Origin: Anthopleura xanthogrammica
Taxonomy: Eukaryota; Cnidaria; Anthozoa; Actiniaria; Actiniidae
Assembly (NCBI GenBank): GCA_964019055.1
Contig: OZ025206.1
Location: 26,036,906-26,100,905, forward strand
DNA length: 64,000 bases
Direction: 5' to 3'
Position numbers and translations under genes: made by a program. Below the pieces are notes generated by a model. That model had not been told where the DNA came from and did not search any database. It worked only from the letters and a program-made list of their open reading frames with translations. Within the stretch, counting starts at the first letter, position 1; the number at the start of each line of letters is the position of its first letter. Of the stretch, positions 12,522 through 21,920 are shown piece after piece.

Positions 12522-12765
12522 TGACGTCACAGCTCTATTCTTCTTGACCGACTTACTTTCACTTGAGCCAAACTTATGCTTTTTTTAGGCGGGTCAGTTT
12601 TGCGAGACGTCATAAGATAATTTCTTCGCCAAGCCCAAATATCGTTTAATTAATTTTTTTCCCCCGCATTGGTCAATTCTATGGCACAGGTGTATATATA
12701 TAAAGGCTTGATCATCGATCAATTAAAGTGTTGCTTTCACTCGAAGAACACTGCGTTTTTGATTC
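12522..12765 (+). promoter_or_regulatory. Promoter of the 12.8-kb paralog
   Basis: A CRE palindrome TGACGTCA lies at 12522-12529. A conserved block TTGGTCAATTCTATGGCACAG starts near 12669, and TATATATAAAGG lies at 12695-12706, about 60 bp before the ATG at 12766. The upstream block, TATA box and following TGATCATCGAT are shared with the promoters at 17.4 and 21.9 kb. The CRE is shared only with the 6.6-kb gene. Confidence 0.6.
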
Positions 12766-13305
12766 ATGATGAATTCTCGTTCAACCAGACAACAGCGTCG
12801 AACTACACCTCTTTCCATGTTGGGACTGTCTAAGTATTTTGAAGCAAGAAATCGTCAAATATTTCACGGAGACAGGTCCTTTCAACAACCTTCAGAGAGA
12901 CAGGGCCATGTCAGATCCACTAGTGCAAATGATACACAGTCCTCTCTACAACCTTCGGAGAGACAGGGCCATGTCAGATCCACTAGTGGAAATTATACAC
13001 AGTCCAACAACACGCTGGAGATGTCCAGTCGCTCTTACCCGGCGCAAACACAAGTACCCAATTCACAAGATCAACAGAGCAGTTCTAGGCCTGTCCACTC
13101 ACAAGCAAAGAAGAGGTGGCCCAGAAGACTTCCTCCTATACAGACACCGAGTGCAAACAGTTGTACCGAAAGAGTTGCCTCTGTCCATACAAGAAATCAA
13201 GTACATCACAGGAATACAGTGTCCTGCGCCCCAATCAATAGTATGGCTGTGGACGTTAACGTTTGCTGTAGTTGTTTTAATTGTTGTCAGTTGGAGTATT
13301 ATTAA
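12766..13305 (+). CDS. TPLSM-YFE family protein, 2-repeat paralog
   Basis: ORF of 179 residues in the unrecognised family. The N-terminus (MMNSRSTRQQRRTTPLSM, then YFEARNRQIFHGD) matches the paralogs at 17.4 and 21.8 kb and, more distantly, the 6.6-kb gene. It is followed by two copies of a 21-residue unit centred on QPSERQGHVRSTSANDTQ, then a Ser/Gln-rich stretch, a basic block (KKRWPRRLPPIQTPS) and a Cys-rich tail (VNVCCSCFNCCQLEYY). A second frame, shifted by one base, is also open across most of the gene and ends in a strongly hydrophobic segment where the Cys tail is. The shared start, N-terminal motif and promoter spacing favour the frame given. The C-terminal frame is less certain (see findings). 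Confidence 0.7.
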   Translation: MMNSRSTRQQRRTTPLSMLGLSKYFEARNRQIFHGDRSFQQPSERQGHVRSTSANDTQSSLQPSERQGHVRSTSGNYTQSNNTLEMSSRSYPAQTQVPNSQDQQSSSRPVHSQAKKRWPRRLPPIQTPSANSCTERVASVHTRNQVHHRNTVSCAPINSMAVDVNVCCSCFNCCQLEYY

Positions 13306-13309
13306 AGGC

Positions 13310-13450
13310 TCGGGTCACAGGTTCGAGCCTTGCGGTCGCCATATGTGAATTTAGTTTGTTTGATGTATTGTTCTCTCCTGTGCTACGAGGGTTTTCTCCG
13401 GGTACTCCGGTTTCCCTCCGTAAAAATCAACATGTGAGTGAGCGTTGTGT
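13310..13450 (+). repeat. SINE-like insertion at 3' end of the 12.8-kb paralog
   Basis: Starts just after the stop codon. It has a B-box-like CAGGTTCGAGCC near 13319, then GGGTTTTCTCCGGGTACTCC, GGTTTCCCTCC and AAAAATCAACATG. It therefore replaces the 3' end seen in the two minus-strand paralogs (YYYVFNQ...). Confidence 0.6.
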
Positions 13451-13554
13451 GTTTAGAATACTGAATGTAGTGGTAGTGTGTGTGAGTGAAAGTGTCCCTA
13501 ATTGGTGCGAAAGCGCTAGGACGATTAGACACTTAAATAAAGAGATTTTATTAT

Positions 13555-13640
13555 TTATCTTATTAATAATGGTAATAGAACTGAGTGGAGTGCAATTTAG
13601 GCTGAAATCGCAAGAGTGATTGCAAAATTGCACGACCATC
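13555..13640. mobile_element. Half copy of the GGTAATAGAACTGAG MITE
   Basis: TTAATAATGGTAATAGAACTG through AAAATTGCACGACC matches the left arm of the complete palindrome at 22797-22955. The right arm is absent. Confidence 0.6.
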
Positions 13641-13864
13641 GGTCCAATTCTCTAACTTGTAACTGTTGTAAGTAGAGAGACCAGCATCTTGTCCGAGTTG
13701 TAGTTGAGTGAACTGTTCATCTAGTAGTAGTGGCTAGTTGTGACCCCATGATTCTAGTGGACACCCTTTATTTAGGCTGGCCTGGCTGTACCGAATAAAC
13801 TTTTAACATTTTAAAGTTGTACGTTTAGGTGTTTTGTTTACATGGAACTGTACTATCCAAACCA

Positions 13865-14736
13865 GAATAGACCATTTCACGGTTGTCGTCGATCAACCTC
13901 AGCCTCGATAGTATATATTATATCATCATTGAGTCGGTTTCTTTTGTTCACTGACGGTCTTTATCCTTCATATAATAATAATAATACTTTATTAAACAAC
14001 TTTGCAAATGCTCCAGGAACAATTGAATTGCGTATTCACCCAACTTCCTTAAGAAACTTCCCCAATGATGATATAAGGCGTATATACCTTATATACCTAC
14101 CTTGGCTTCGCCTCTGGTTGATATATCTCATATATACACCTCAGTAACGGTATATAACCTTTACATACAGTCATTTGAAAAAACGTTGTCGTCGACCCCT
14201 TCCGCGACTACGCGACTAGCCCGAACGGGAGTTTGGGTAATAATCACTGAAGCGGTTGAATTCTTCACTGATTAAATATGCGCCGTGCTTACAGTACGAA
14301 AATTCGCTGGCGGAATAGTATTTTAATGACTTAACAGTTTCAAAATTGGGAACATCTTTGACTGAATATTATTCATATCGCCTTTTGTCTTCCTTTCGCA
14401 AAACCCGAAGACATATTTAAAGGTTGCTGCTCATATTATTTTATTAGTAAGCAAAAACAACTACTTCAGAGCGAATAATTAAGCGCTTCAGCGATTTCTA
14501 CCCATACTCCGTTTCGGTCCAGTCGCGTAGTCGCGGACCCGGTAAGCGATAACATTTTTCAAATGACTGTATATACTTTAGAATTTGACTACAGCTCACG
14601 GTAATTTAAGGAATGTACACATTATCAAACAATTGAAACACTTAAAAATTCCACGGGCTTTAGTCAAATTCTAAAGAATAAATTGCATGCTAACGAGGCT
14701 GAGGTTGATCGACGAAAACCGTGAAATGGTCTATTT
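13865..14736. mobile_element. Non-autonomous transposon with about 40-bp terminal inverted repeats
   Basis: The left end ATAGACCATTTCACGGTTGT, then CGATCAACCTCAGCCTCG, is mirrored at 14695-14736 (CGAGGCTGAGGTTGATCG, then CCGTGAAATGGTCTAT). A second, inner inverted pair (TACAGTCATTTGAAAAA near 14166 and CAAATGACTGTATATAC near 14560) suggests nesting. No transposase ORF. Confidence 0.75.
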
Positions 14737-14825
14737 AGTTCAAACGCCTAGCTGTGCAAATTTAAAGAGACGGTTCCGTGTAAATTGTATGAACAGGTCA
14801 AATGTTTGAACGGCAAACCTTAGTT

Positions 14826-15179
14826 AAAGGGGCACTTGGATAAAAAAACGCCCCCATTTTCGAAAGTCAGAATAATTCAAATATTTGAGGATAATATTAC
14901 TCAATTATGTTCAGGAAAACCAGATTTGCGAAAATCTTAGCCTGGGAGCCACTTGCAGTTGAGAAATTTTGGTTCAAAAGGTAAAAAGAACAATAGGGTT
15001 GAGTAAATGACGTCATTTACTCACAATTTAGATGCTGGAAAAAATGAAGAATTTTTACCCACCACTTTTAACTGTGAAGAAAATATGTTGCTTGGATACT
15101 ATTAGAGCCATATAGATAGGTTTAACCAAGTTTCAAGTCATTTCCAATTTTCATCGATTTTCGTCCAAGTGCCCCTTTA
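14826..15179. mobile_element. MITE with AAAGGGGCACTTGGA ends
   Basis: The left end AAAGGGGCACTTGGATAAAA is mirrored by TCGTCCAAGTGCCCCTTT at the right. It is about 354 bp long, with no ORF. Confidence 0.75.
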
Positions 15180-15293
15180 ACAGTAGCTCATAGGTCCCCT
15201 CATCTTTTTCACATATTTATCGTAAACCGAATTATGATTTAAGCGTGCGCGGAAACCAAGCTAAAACAAGAAATTTCTAAAAGAAATAATCTA

Positions 15294-15499
15294 AAGGCCC
15301 GTTTACACTAGCAACTTTGTCGCGCGACTTGAGCGGCGATTTCAATGGCGATTTCACGGCGATGATCGCAGCTATGTCGCCGCCAATTCAAACATGATCG
15401 AAATTTAGTGCAACTCGCTGCGATTTGGGTCGCGATAAAATCGCCATTGAAATCGCCGCTCAAGTCGCGCGATAAATTTGCTAGTGTAAACGGGCCTTA
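15294..15499. mobile_element. Foldback MITE, GGCCCGTTTACACTAG family, copy 1
   Basis: Ends AAGGCCCGTTTACACTAGCA and TGCTAGTGTAAACGGGCCTT. The arms continue through GTCGCGCGACTTGAGCGGCG and its complement, so nearly the whole 206 bp forms a hairpin. Confidence 0.85.
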
Positions 15500-15621
15500 A
15501 AAGAGAAGAAACTTCATTCAGTGAAAACAGGATTTTACGATTATGATAAGAAAAATAATTCATCTTGCATATATCAGTTTTTTCGTCCTTATTTCACGTA
15601 TCGATATTGTGAAAAGATAGC

Positions 15622-15905
15622 TTAAGGCTCGTTTACACTAGTAAATTTATCGCTTGACTTGAGCGGCTATTTTATGGCGACTTTATCGCGACCCAAATCG
15701 CAGCGAGTTGCACTTTCCTTCATGCTTGAATTAGCGGCGACGTAGCTGCTATCTATCGCCGTAAATTTGCCATAAAATCGCCGACAAAGTTGCTAGTGTA
15801 AACGGGACTTAAAGGCCCGTTCACACGGGCGATTTTTGCGGCGATTTGATGTGCGCAGGACTTTTACGGCGAAGGGAAATCGCGCGCTTGAACGACCGTT
15901 TAAAA
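15622..15905. mobile_element. Foldback MITE, copy 2, with abutting partial copy 3
   Basis: Copy 2 runs from TTAAGGCTCGTTTACACTAG to CTAGTGTAAACGGGACTT (15622-15810) and is more diverged than copy 1. A third end, AAAGGCCCGTTCACACGGGC, begins immediately at 15811 and loses similarity by about 15905 with no matching right end. Confidence 0.75.
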
Positions 15906-16558
15906 AATGTCCACATCAATGCATTAACTATTTTTAATGAACATAGAGAGAGACAAAGGGAAAGGCACACGCAATGATTAAATGATTAAAGTCCTTCCGG
16001 AAAAGAAAATAACTTTTAAACTTTATATATTACATAAATAATGAATAATACTAAAATGACCAGGAAGAAGCAGTTTTGTGTTTGAGTTTTATTCGATACG
16101 CCACCTTTTGTCCTAACTGAACTTGAACCTTAAAAGTACGTCAAGATTTTCATACGCATATACACATTCCACAAAACCCGTTTTCATACACGATCAGTTT
16201 ATCATTCGTTCCCTGAGGTCGAGTCTCCAGAACTTGGTAACAAACTAACTAGGAACAGCAGTGGGAAATGTGATTATTGGGAATAGAGTAAAACCTTCAA
16301 ACGGTACAGTAGACAACTAACTTTAAAAGCACTGAACTCCTTAACATGACAATATACAGCTATTTCAAAAACAGGTGGTGAAGGTTTTGTTGCATGTTGC
16401 TTGCTAAGCTTGAATTGTATTATATTCATATGTTCAAGATAAATTATGCTGGGAGAACGTGCAGACAAGGATAGGGAAAATTCTACACTGTGACGTTCGC
16501 TGATTGAATTCACATCATCGCCCATAGCGCATTTCGGCAACGTGCTGTAGTATATTTT
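15906..16558. other. Intergenic, no gene seen
   Basis: AT-rich. I see nothing beyond short random open frames. Confidence 0.5.
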
Positions 16559-16745
16559 ACAGTTCTCTCAACTACAACTCGAACAAGATAGCTTTTCTAT
16601 TTACACGTTAGAGAACTGGGCGTGTAAGGCTAGCCTAAATAAAAGGTGTCCACTAGTATGGGGTAACAAATAGCCACCTCAACTAGATGTACAGTTCACT
16701 CAACTACAACTCGAACAAGATGGACTCTCTATTTACATGGCAGTG
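16559..16745 (-). repeat. Direct duplication in the 3' flank of the 17.4-kb paralog
   Basis: AGTTCTCTCAACTACAACTC followed by GAACAAGATAG recurs at about 16690 as AGTTCACTCAACTACAACTC. The same material lies, in opposite orientation, downstream of the 12.8-kb paralog near 13665-13790 (AGTTGTAGTTGAGTGAACTG). The two genes therefore belong to one inverted segmental duplication. Confidence 0.7.
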
Positions 16746-17377
16746 AACTGGACCGATGGACCAATGCTTTGATTAAATACATAATAATACTCCAACTGAC
16801 AACAATTACAGCAATCACAGCAAACATCCACAGCCATACTATTGATTGGGGCGCAGGACACTATATTCGTGTGATGTACTTGATTTCTTGTCTGGACAGA
16901 GTCAACTCTTTCGGTACAACTATTTGCACTCGGTGTCTGTATAGGAGGAAGTCTTCTGGGCCACCTCTTCTTTGCTTGTGAGTGGACAGGCCTAGAACTG
17001 CTCTGTTGATCTTGTGAATTGGGTATTTGTGTTTGCTCCGGGTAAGAGCGACTGGACATCTCTAGCGTGTTGTTGGACTGTGTATCATTTGCACTAGTGG
17101 ATCTGACATGGCCCTGTCTCTCTGAAGGTTGTGGAGAGGACTGTGTATCATTTGCACTAGTGGATCTGACGTGGCCCTGTCTCTCTGAAGGTTGTTGAGA
17201 AGACTGCGTATGATTTTCACTAGTGGATCTGACATGGTCCTGTCTCTCTGAAGGTTGTTGAGAGGACCTGTTTCCGTGAAATATTTGACGATTTCTTGCT
17301 TCAAAATACTTAGACAGTTCCAACATGGAAAGAGGTGTAGTTCTATGCCGTTGTCTGGTTGAACGAGAATTCATCAT
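16733..17377 (-). CDS. TPLSM-YFE family protein, 3-repeat paralog
   Basis: ORF of 214 residues, close paralog of the 12.8- and 21.8-kb genes. The N-terminal block is TTPLSMLELSKYFEARN followed by RQIFHGN. Three 21-residue units follow (QPSERQDHVRSTSENHTQ type), then a Ser/Gln-rich linker, the basic block KKRWPRRLPPIQTPS and a Cys-rich tail (VCCDCCNCCQLEYYYVFNQ). The C-terminus (SIGPSVQFTAM) extends beyond that of the other two copies. No signal peptide is visible. Promoter and start context (GATTCATGATGAATTC) match its paralogs. The +1 frame over the tail encodes the hydrophobic run SIVWLWMFAVIAVIVVSW, and a TAG stops that frame upstream in this copy. Confidence 0.7.
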   Translation of the reverse strand: MMNSRSTRQRHRTTPLSMLELSKYFEARNRQIFHGNRSSQQPSERQDHVRSTSENHTQSSQQPSERQGHVRSTSANDTQSSPQPSERQGHVRSTSANDTQSNNTLEMSSRSYPEQTQIPNSQDQQSSSRPVHSQAKKRWPRRLPPIQTPSANSCTERVDSVQTRNQVHHTNIVSCAPINSMAVDVCCDCCNCCQLEYYYVFNQSIGPSVQFTAM

Positions 17378-17490
17378 GAATCAAAAACTCAGCTAGTGTT
17401 CTTCAAATGAAAGCCAGATGTTAATGTATCGATGATCAAAAAGCCTTTATATATTCACCTGTGCCATCGAATTGACCAATGCGAAAAAAG
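17378..17490 (-). promoter_or_regulatory. Promoter of the 17.4-kb paralog
   Basis: On the minus strand, AATATATAAAG lies at 17445-17455, about 70 bp before the ATG at 17377. TTGGTCAATTCGATGGCACAG precedes it at about 17460-17482. Both match the 12.7- and 21.9-kb promoters. Confidence 0.6.
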
Positions 17491-17639
17491 AATATATTAA
17501 TTAAGCGATAATTGGGCTTGGTGAACAAATTAACTTATTGTGCACTTAATATTTTAGTACAGCACGTCTCAAAACTGACGAGCCTCAAAACTATAGATTG
17601 GCTCGAGCGAGTACGTACTCCTATGGGTTTAATTAGAAA

Positions 17640-18060
17640 TTAACTGACATACTTAATTGACTCTGATCTCACTGCAGTGCGATTTAATCAAGAATCGCAC
17701 CATTTCGAGTTTTATATTGCACTGATTTGAAGAGCCAATGAAATTGCAGAAAACATAGCATTTGACCAATCAGATCACAGAAGCCAGTATAAAGCATGAA
17801 AAAAACCCGGGAATTTTCTAAGCAAAAGACAGATTTTTGACTAAATTTTACATGAAAATGCATGAAATCGAGAATTTACAGTTTGTTTTTGTATTATTGC
17901 AGGAGATTTCAAAATGGATATGAGTAAGTGGTAATTGAACTTCGTGTCGTGCAATTTGGGTCTGAAATCAAACTTGTCATTAGCAAGTTGCACTCGTTAA
18001 TTGCGTTTCTCAAAACCGATCCGCCCTAAAAATTAAAATTGCCTGATGCGCGGGTTATGC
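17640..18060. repeat. Dispersed AT-rich repeat, also at about 22500-22790
   Basis: CTTAATTGACTCTGATCTCA, TTTGACCAATCAGATCACAG and GACTAAATTTTACATGAAAA recur in the same order at about 22505-22745. The homology lies upstream of both minus-strand paralogs, so it was probably duplicated together with them. Confidence 0.6.
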
Positions 18061-18307
18061 CGGTCACGAAATCGGTAAATATTAAAAAGAATTCAGAAAT
18101 AAAGAAATGACGCACCATCCAGTCTACACCATCGCCTGATGAAGATTAGCAGCTTGCAGTCGAAACGTCGCGGTCCTCTACAAATGATCCTCAGTCGTGA
18201 GACAAACGAATAAGTATTATTTCTTTATTACATTTCCACGATGAATAATATTTTTCATTCTATTACAGCTATTTTCAGACACACGCGTACTCTTGCAATT
18301 TTTACTG

Positions 18308-19346
18308 TTAAGCATGGGTTTTACTCTACGTTAAGCGAGTAGGAAAATATTTAGATTTGAAATTTATAAATTAACTGCGACAGGGTATAAAAATGTTGAT
18401 TTACGCAATTTGCACACAATCTCAACAATTTAATTGAGAAATTTGAAAAACGAATTCTTTTTACAGCCATTCTCAGACACACGCGCACTCTTGCGAAATT
18501 ATTTTTCTGTCGTGACAAAGTAGGGTTTGGTGGACGTCAATAAAAGCGTTTCCATGACATTCCATACACACATGCCTTTGTAGCTTTGTGTTTTCCGACA
18601 GTGCTATGGAAACATTTTGATTGACGTCCACCAAAAACCAACTTGTCGCGACAGAAAAATTCGCAAGAGTGCGCGTGTATTACAAAGTACGACGAAGGTT
18701 ATTACAAAGTGCGACAGCTTTTTTTATTACAAAGTGCGACGAAGGTTATTACAAAGTGCGACAGCTTTTTTATTACAAAGTGCGACGAAGGTTATTACAA
18801 AGTGCGACAGCTTTTTTTATTACAAAGTGCGACGAAGGTTATTACAAAGTGCGACAGCTTTTTTTATTACAAAGTGCGACGAAGGTTATTACAAAGTGCG
18901 ACAGCTTTTTTATTACAAAGTGCGACGAAGGTTATTACAAAGTGCGACAGCTTTTTTTATTACAAAGTGCGACGAAGGTTATTACAAAGTGCGACAGCTT
19001 TTTTTATTACAAAGTGCGACGAAGGTTATTACAAAGTGCGACAGCTTTTTTATTACAAAGTGCGACAAGATTTATTACAAAGTGCGACAGGTATTACAAA
19101 GTGCGACAGATTTATTACAAAGTGCGATAGGTATTACAAAGTGCGACGATTATTACAAAGTGCGACAGTACAGCGTTTGTGAGAATGGCTGTAAGAAGAA
19201 TTCGTTTTTCAAATTTCTCAATGAAATTGTTGAGATTGTGTGCAAATTGCGTAAATCAACATTTTTATACCCTATCGCAGTTAATTTATAAATTTCAAAT
19301 CTAAATATTTTCCTACTCGCTTAACGTAGAGTAAAACCCATGCTTA
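18308..19346. mobile_element. Large foldback element enclosing a hairpin and a satellite array
   Basis: Outer arms of about 175 bp (18308-18484 and 19172-19346) are inverted copies: TTAAGCATGGGTTTTACTCT at the left end and AGAGTAAAACCCATGCTTAA at the right. Inside lies a second palindrome, 18483-18678 (ACGCGCACTCTTGCG ... CGCAAGAGTGCGCGT), whose core carries GGTGGACGTCAAT and its complement. The satellite array follows. No transposase is present. A related core hairpin lies at 26170-26290. Confidence 0.8.
18679..19168 (+). repeat. Satellite array, TTATTACAAAGTGCGAC core, about 20 copies
   Basis: A 17-bp core, TTATTACAAAGTGCGAC, alternates two spacers, GAAGG and AGCTTTTTT, giving a composite period of about 47 bp. 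The last few copies lose the pattern. It is open in all three forward frames, so the ORFs are artefacts. Confidence 0.9.
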
Positions 19347-19907
19347 ACTTTGTTCCAATTCATGTCAGCTATGATTTCGCTTATTTTTTAATTAGGGTCA
19401 AACCCACCACTGAAATGCACGCTTGTTTTTTAACTTTTTATGAAATATGACGTCATAAATTACGTAAGAGTGATGATGTCATGACATATCAGAAAACGAT
19501 CCATTTCACAAATTAGTTTTTATCATGAGCTTAAAACTAAGGAAAACCTATTAGAGATTTGAAAATTCTTTCCCTAGCAACCGTGAGCTGTGGTGAATAG
19601 GTAAGACCCCCCTTAAACAGTTATGGATCGCTAGATATTGTACATTGAGCCTGCACAAATTACTCGCCCATTACGCAAAAGCTGGCAAACACTTCGATAG
19701 AGTGATCGATATATATTCTGATAGGAAATTTCCTCTGCAGTTGGCTATTCTTGAAAGCAGTATCTGGTTGTTGACGCAAAATAGCACTGATAAAATGATT
19801 GGGAATAGAAACTGATAAATTACGATGGTATCTGAGTTTGCCTAAAACCAGGAAATTGAAATCCAAAATACGGAATAAATGCATGGAATACTAAAATCAA
19901 CATTACA

Positions 19908-20102
19908 ATAGACCCTTTTTAAATATGGCGTCTGTGACGTCAAACGAGGAGAATGAGAATGCCCCGGATGTCGAAACCCAATGATTTCCACAGGCAGCAT
20001 CCGGGACTGAAATGCCACCGATTTCAAAACACAATCATTATCACTCATGACATCCGGGACATTCTCATTTTCGTAGTTCGCCATATTCGAAAAGGGTCTG
20101 TT
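19908..20102. mobile_element. MITE with ATAGACCCTTTT ends
   Basis: ATAGACCCTTTTTAAATATGG is mirrored by CCATATTCGAAAAGGGTCT, and the arms continue with GAGAATGCCCCGGATGTC / GACATCCGGGACATTCTC. A second member of this end-type lies at 26345-26501. Confidence 0.8.
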
Positions 20103-20510
20103 AGTATTAGTATTTTAGTAATTCGATTTTACCGTTATATTTTGATATTAGATGTTTATATATAGTAGTTAACACTGTATATATTACGAGACTAGGTTTT
20201 TTTGTCATTGCAGCTAATTTTTGTTTATTTATATATTTCTCTATTGTAACTATGTAATTAGTTAATTATGAATATGTAATTCAGCCATTGGGCTGCTAAT
20301 TATTCTAAATAAACTATCTATCTATCTATATCTATCTATCTATCCAATTCAATCCTTTGATAAATAAAAAAATACTTTAATATTTACTTCAACATTTTAA
20401 TACTAAAAAATCCTTTTCGAAGTAGTAATTTTCACTTTCTCTCCATCAGTGTTAAGTGTGGAGCGTGGATCGCGACATTGAAAGGTAGCTATTTACATGT
20501 TAGAGAATAG

Positions 20511-20882
20511 ACCTCTTTTTCAAAAATGGCGACCAGAAATTCGAATGAGTTTGAATTAAACCGAGTGGAAAACCAATACCAGCACTAGAAAGAGCAATTC
20601 TCAGTTAGTACCCTACGAAAATTCATTATGTCAGGTGTTATATCGGCCGAAAATTTCTATCTATGAAAATTGACAAATTTACAGACGCCATACGCCATTA
20701 CCCCCAGCCATACAAACGTCTGTAAATTCGTAGATTTTCAAAACAAAGTTTTTACTCGGCCGATATAACACCTAACAAAATTAAACTTCGTAGGGTTCCT
20801 AAAGTAAAGGTACTCTTTTTAGTGCTGGTATTGGTTTACAATTTTAACTCATTTGAATTTTCGGCCACCAAAAGTTCTATTG
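20511..20882. mobile_element. 370-bp palindromic MITE abutting the 21-kb paralog
   Basis: The left arm (AATAGACCTCTTTTTCAAAA, ATTCGAATGAG, CCAATACCAGCACTAGAAAG, TGTTATATCGGCCGA) is mirrored by the right arm (TCGGCCGATATAACA, TTTTTAGTGCTGGTATTGG, CATTTGAATTTTCGG, TTCTATT). The right terminus provides the stop codon of the adjacent gene. Confidence 0.8.
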
Positions 20883-21830
20883 GACCGATTGTCCAGTGTT
20901 TTGATTAAATACATAATAATACTCCATCTGACAACAATTACAGCAATCACAGCAAACATCCACAGCCATACTATTGATTTGGGCCAAGGACACTGTATTC
21001 CTGTATTCCTGTGATACATGATTTCTTGTCTGGACAGAGTCAACTCTTTCGGTACAACTGTTTGCACTCGGTGTCTGTATAGGAGGAAGTCTTCTGGGCC
21101 ACCTCTTCTTTGCTTGTGAGTGGACAGGCCTAGAACTGCTCTGTTGATCTTGTGAATTGGGTATTTGTGTTTGCACCGGGTAAGAGCGATTGGTCATCTC
21201 CAGCGTGTTGTTGGACTGTGTATGGTTTGCACTAGTGGATCTGACATAGCCCTGTCTCTCTGAAGGTTGTCGAGAAGACTGTGTATCATTTGCACTAGCG
21301 GATCTGACATGGCCCTGTCTCTCTGAAGGTGGTCGAGAAGACTGTGTATCATTTGCACTAGTGGATCTGACGTGGCCCTGTTTCTTTAAAGGTTGTTGAG
21401 AAGACTGTGTATCATTTGCACTAGTGGATCTGACATGGCCCTGTCTCTCTGAAGGTTGTTGAGAAGACTGTGTATCATTTGCACTAGTGGATCTGACATG
21501 GCCCTGTTTCTTTAAAGGTTGTTGAGAAGACTGTGTATCATTTGCACTAGTGGATCTGACATGGCCCTGTCTCTCCGAAAGTTGTTGAGAAGACTGTGTA
21601 TCATTTGCACTAGTGGATCGGACATGGCCCTGTCTCTCCGAAGGTTGTTGAGAAGACTGTGTATCATTTGCACTAGTGGATCTGACATGGTCCTGTCTCT
21701 CTGAAGGTTGTTGAGAGGACCTGTTTCCGTGAAATATTTGACGATTTCTTGCTTCAAAATACTTAGACAGTTCCAACATGGAAAGAGGTGTAGTTCTCTG
21801 TCGTTGTCTGGTTGAACGAGAATTCATCAT
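20877..21830 (-). CDS. TPLSM-YFE family protein, 8-repeat paralog
   Basis: ORF of 317 residues. It has the same N-terminal block as the 12.8- and 17.4-kb genes (TTPLSMLELSKYFEARN), then eight tandem 21-residue units. Two of the units carry PLKKQG in place of PSERQG. The linker, basic block KKRWPRRLPPIQTPS and Cys-rich tail (VCCDCCNCCQMEYYYVFNQ) follow. The last residues are QNTGQSVQ and the stop lies in the end of a MITE, so this copy is cut short relative to the 17.4-kb paralog. The 63-bp periodicity keeps the frame, and repeat number (2, 3, 8) is the main difference between copies. No function is recognised. The Ser/Thr/Gln-rich repeat looks disordered. Confidence 0.72.
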   Translation of the reverse strand: MMNSRSTRQRQRTTPLSMLELSKYFEARNRQIFHGNRSSQQPSERQDHVRSTSANDTQSSQQPSERQGHVRSTSANDTQSSQQLSERQGHVRSTSANDTQSSQQPLKKQGHVRSTSANDTQSSQQPSERQGHVRSTSANDTQSSQQPLKKQGHVRSTSANDTQSSRPPSERQGHVRSASANDTQSSRQPSERQGYVRSTSANHTQSNNTLEMTNRSYPVQTQIPNSQDQQSSSRPVHSQAKKRWPRRLPPIQTPSANSCTERVDSVQTRNHVSQEYRNTVSLAQINSMAVDVCCDCCNCCQMEYYYVFNQNTGQSVQ

Positions 21831-21920
21831 GAATCAAATGAAACTGAGCGAGACTTTGATTTATCGATGATCAAAAAGCCTTTATATATTAACCTGTGCC
21901 ATCGAATTGACCAATGCGAA
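21831..21920 (-). promoter_or_regulatory. Promoter of the 21.8-kb paralog
   Basis: AATATATAAAGG is read on the minus strand at 21880-21890, about 50 bp before the ATG, and TTGGTCAATTCGATGGCACAG lies just beyond. It matches the 17.4-kb promoter except for a deletion between TATA box and start. Confidence 0.6.

Noticed and set aside
13310..13345. Possible tRNA gene (GGTTCGAGCC)
   Set aside because: Only the B-box-like piece is present. The surrounding blocks match the dispersed SINE and no cloverleaf can be formed.
18679..19168. CRISPR-like array (short repeats with spacers)
   Set aside because: Only two spacer types alternate, spacers are 5-9 bp, the setting is eukaryotic and the array sits inside a foldback transposon.
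18617..19291. Overlapping ORFs of 169-224 residues in three forward frames
   Set aside because: They are by-products of the satellite repeat and have no independent coding signal.
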